Below are positions 40,667 to 41,472 of a DNA stretch of 41,472 bases, piece after piece. Numbering within the stretch: position 1 is the stretch's first letter; each line of letters begins with the position of its first letter. The notes under the pieces were generated by a model. That model worked only from the letters and a program-made list of their open reading frames with translations. It had not been told where the DNA came from and did no database searches. The position numbers were made by a program, and so were the translations under genes. The DNA is from CAZQXD01 sp964597315 (GTDB lineage Bacteria > Pseudomonadota > Gammaproteobacteria > Competibacterales > Competibacteraceae). The DNA lies in assembly GCA_964597315.1 (NCBI GenBank), contig CAZQXD010000036.1:1-41472 (forward strand), in the 5' to 3' direction.

Positions 40667-41472
40667 TCATAACTTGCGCACTTGTTCCTCATAGGCGCGG
40701 GCGAATTCCCGGCCAAACAACTCCTGAAAGTCGTCTTCCGCCTCCCGGGCAATGTCCTCGTAGAGCAGTTTGAACACGTCCCAGTATTTGGCCTTGCGCA
40801 TGCCCGGCACGAGATTGGCTAGCATGGATTGCTGGCCCAGCCGTTCTTCCAATGCTCTGGGGTCAAAGCGCCGCAGCAGATGGGACAGGGCCGCCTGGGT
40901 GCCGGCCATCACCGCCACTTCATGGGCTTGGATGTCTTTGAATCCCTCCTGGACAGCTTTATCCGGGGCCAGGTAGGCGGAGCCACGCTTGGTCAGCACC
41001 GTGGCGATGGCATCGTCCACGCTCAGGGAAAACTTGAACGGGTTGTTCTCCACGGGGCGAATGCTGGTTTGGGATAGGCGAAACTCGTTTTTGATTTGGC
41101 GGCGGGCGGCCAGGGCTTCCATGAGTCCTTGCGCCATTTGCCGGAAAATCGCCCCCACCACTTCCATCTGCGCCTCGGCCTGCTGAGGAGACAGACGCAG
41201 GCCCTCCACCCTAGCGCCCCGCAAAAATGCCTGTAGCAAAGCCATTTCGGCATCCCCCGACCCTGGGGAGGGCGCGGAGGGTTCCTGGCGCGGGGTAGAC
41301 GCCGCTGTGTGGGCGGCCGGTGGCGGGGTTTCTCGCGATGGTTGTGAGACCGAGCGGTCCGGGGTCCGGCCATCCGGGGTCCGGCCATCCGGGGTCCGGC
41401 CATCCGGGGTCCGGCCCTCCGGGGTCCGGCCCTCCGGGGTCCGGCCCTCCGGGGTCCGGCCCTCCGGGGTCC
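40667..41472 (-). CDS. tagH: Type VI FHA-domain protein TagH/Fha1, C-terminal part (partial)
   Basis: The reading frame is open from the right edge, so the gene starts outside the window; an internal ATG at 41245 is not the start. The visible 267 residues begin with PEGRT/PDGRT repeats, then a Pro/Ser/Thr linker. The TagH C-terminal domain follows (AEMALLQAFLRGARVEGLRL, NPFKFSLSVDDAIATVLTKR, YWDVFKLLYEDIAREAEDDF and FGREFARAYEEQVRKL), all typical of the type VI FHA family. The phosphothreonine-binding FHA domain would be encoded beyond the edge. It is the target of the PpkA/PppA switch, which fits pppA in this operon. Confidence 0.92.
   Translation of the reverse strand, partial: TPEGRTPEGRTPEGRTPEGRTPDGRTPDGRTPDGRTPDRSVSQPSRETPPPAAHTAASTPRQEPSAPSPGSGDAEMALLQAFLRGARVEGLRLSPQQAEAQMEVVGAIFRQMAQGLMEALAARRQIKNEFRLSQTSIRPVENNPFKFSLSVDDAIATVLTKRGSAYLAPDKAVQEGFKDIQAHEVAVMAGTQAALSHLLRRFDPRALEERLGQQSMLANLVPGMRKAKYWDVFKLLYEDIAREAEDDFQELFGREFARAYEEQVRKL
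41360..41472 (-). repeat. 15-bp tandem repeats (PEGRT/PDGRT) in tagH
   Basis: Seven full 15-bp units and half of another run to the window edge. Three units (41360-41404) encode PDGRT and four (41405-41464) encode PEGRT; the two types differ by a single base. The array may continue outside. It lies in the linker between the FHA and C-terminal domains. Confidence 0.95.

Noticed and set aside
40253..40672. Open frames on the + strand across tssJ encoding LHLRQ-type repeats
   Set aside because: They are the antisense shadow of the PQVQL array; the - strand has the lipobox, the ribosome binding site and the TssJ domain.
41360..41472. Regular array at the right edge that could suggest a CRISPR
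   Set aside because: The 15-bp units are contiguous with no spacers and keep an open reading frame in tagH.

Overview
The window is GC-rich bacterial DNA, almost fully coding, and reads as a gammaproteobacterium with a polar-type flagellum. The evidence is gene content and order: a FleQ-type sigma-54 activator next to fliE, then fliEFGHIJK, fliLMNOPQR-flhB, flhA-flhF-fleN-fliA and motCD, in the order known from Pseudomonas-like genomes. I cannot name a genus. A lineage outside Pseudomonas is an inference from the missing fleSR and che genes.

Left part (1 to about 23.9 kb, all + strand): a flagellar regulon. It begins with the 3' end of fleQ. Two good sigma-54 (-24/-12) promoters precede fliE and fliL. 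The genes cover the MS ring (FliF), the switch (FliG/M/N), the export gate and ATPase (FliH/I/J/O/P/Q/R, FlhA/B), hook-length control (FliK), placement and number control (FlhF, FleN/FlhG), sigma-28 (FliA) and a second stator (MotC/MotD). Departures from the usual layout are: a membrane GGDEF-EAL enzyme and a short HicB-like protein between fliK and fliL; an extra small membrane protein between fliN and fliO; NPNH instead of NPTH in FlhB; and no cheYZAB/cheW genes around motCD, although the DUF2802 gene that normally closes this block is present.

Middle part (23.9 to 31.8 kb): an accessory or housekeeping stretch. It holds a structured-looking 320-base leader and a small unknown protein, an orphan glycine-betaine-type binding protein on the minus strand, an ABHD10-like hydrolase, a DUF599 membrane protein, a HlyU-family protein, an ATP-grasp/alpha-E protein coupled to a transglutaminase-like protein, and a GFA/CENP-V zinc protein.

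Right part (31.9 kb to the end, all - strand): the distal half of a type VI secretion operon, transcribed tagH (partial) > tssJ > tssK > tssL (with OmpA domain) > tssM > tagF > pppA. It supplies the membrane complex, the baseplate adaptor and the threonine-phosphorylation control module. The sheath, tube, ClpV, VgrG and effector genes must lie outside the window.

The least ordinary signal is tandem 15-bp (five-residue) repeat expansion inside conserved machinery. The TssJ lipoprotein has an 84-residue PQVQL-type tract between its lipid anchor and its folded domain. TagH has a PEGRT/PDGRT tract in its linker. FlhF has a shorter AAVAT tract.
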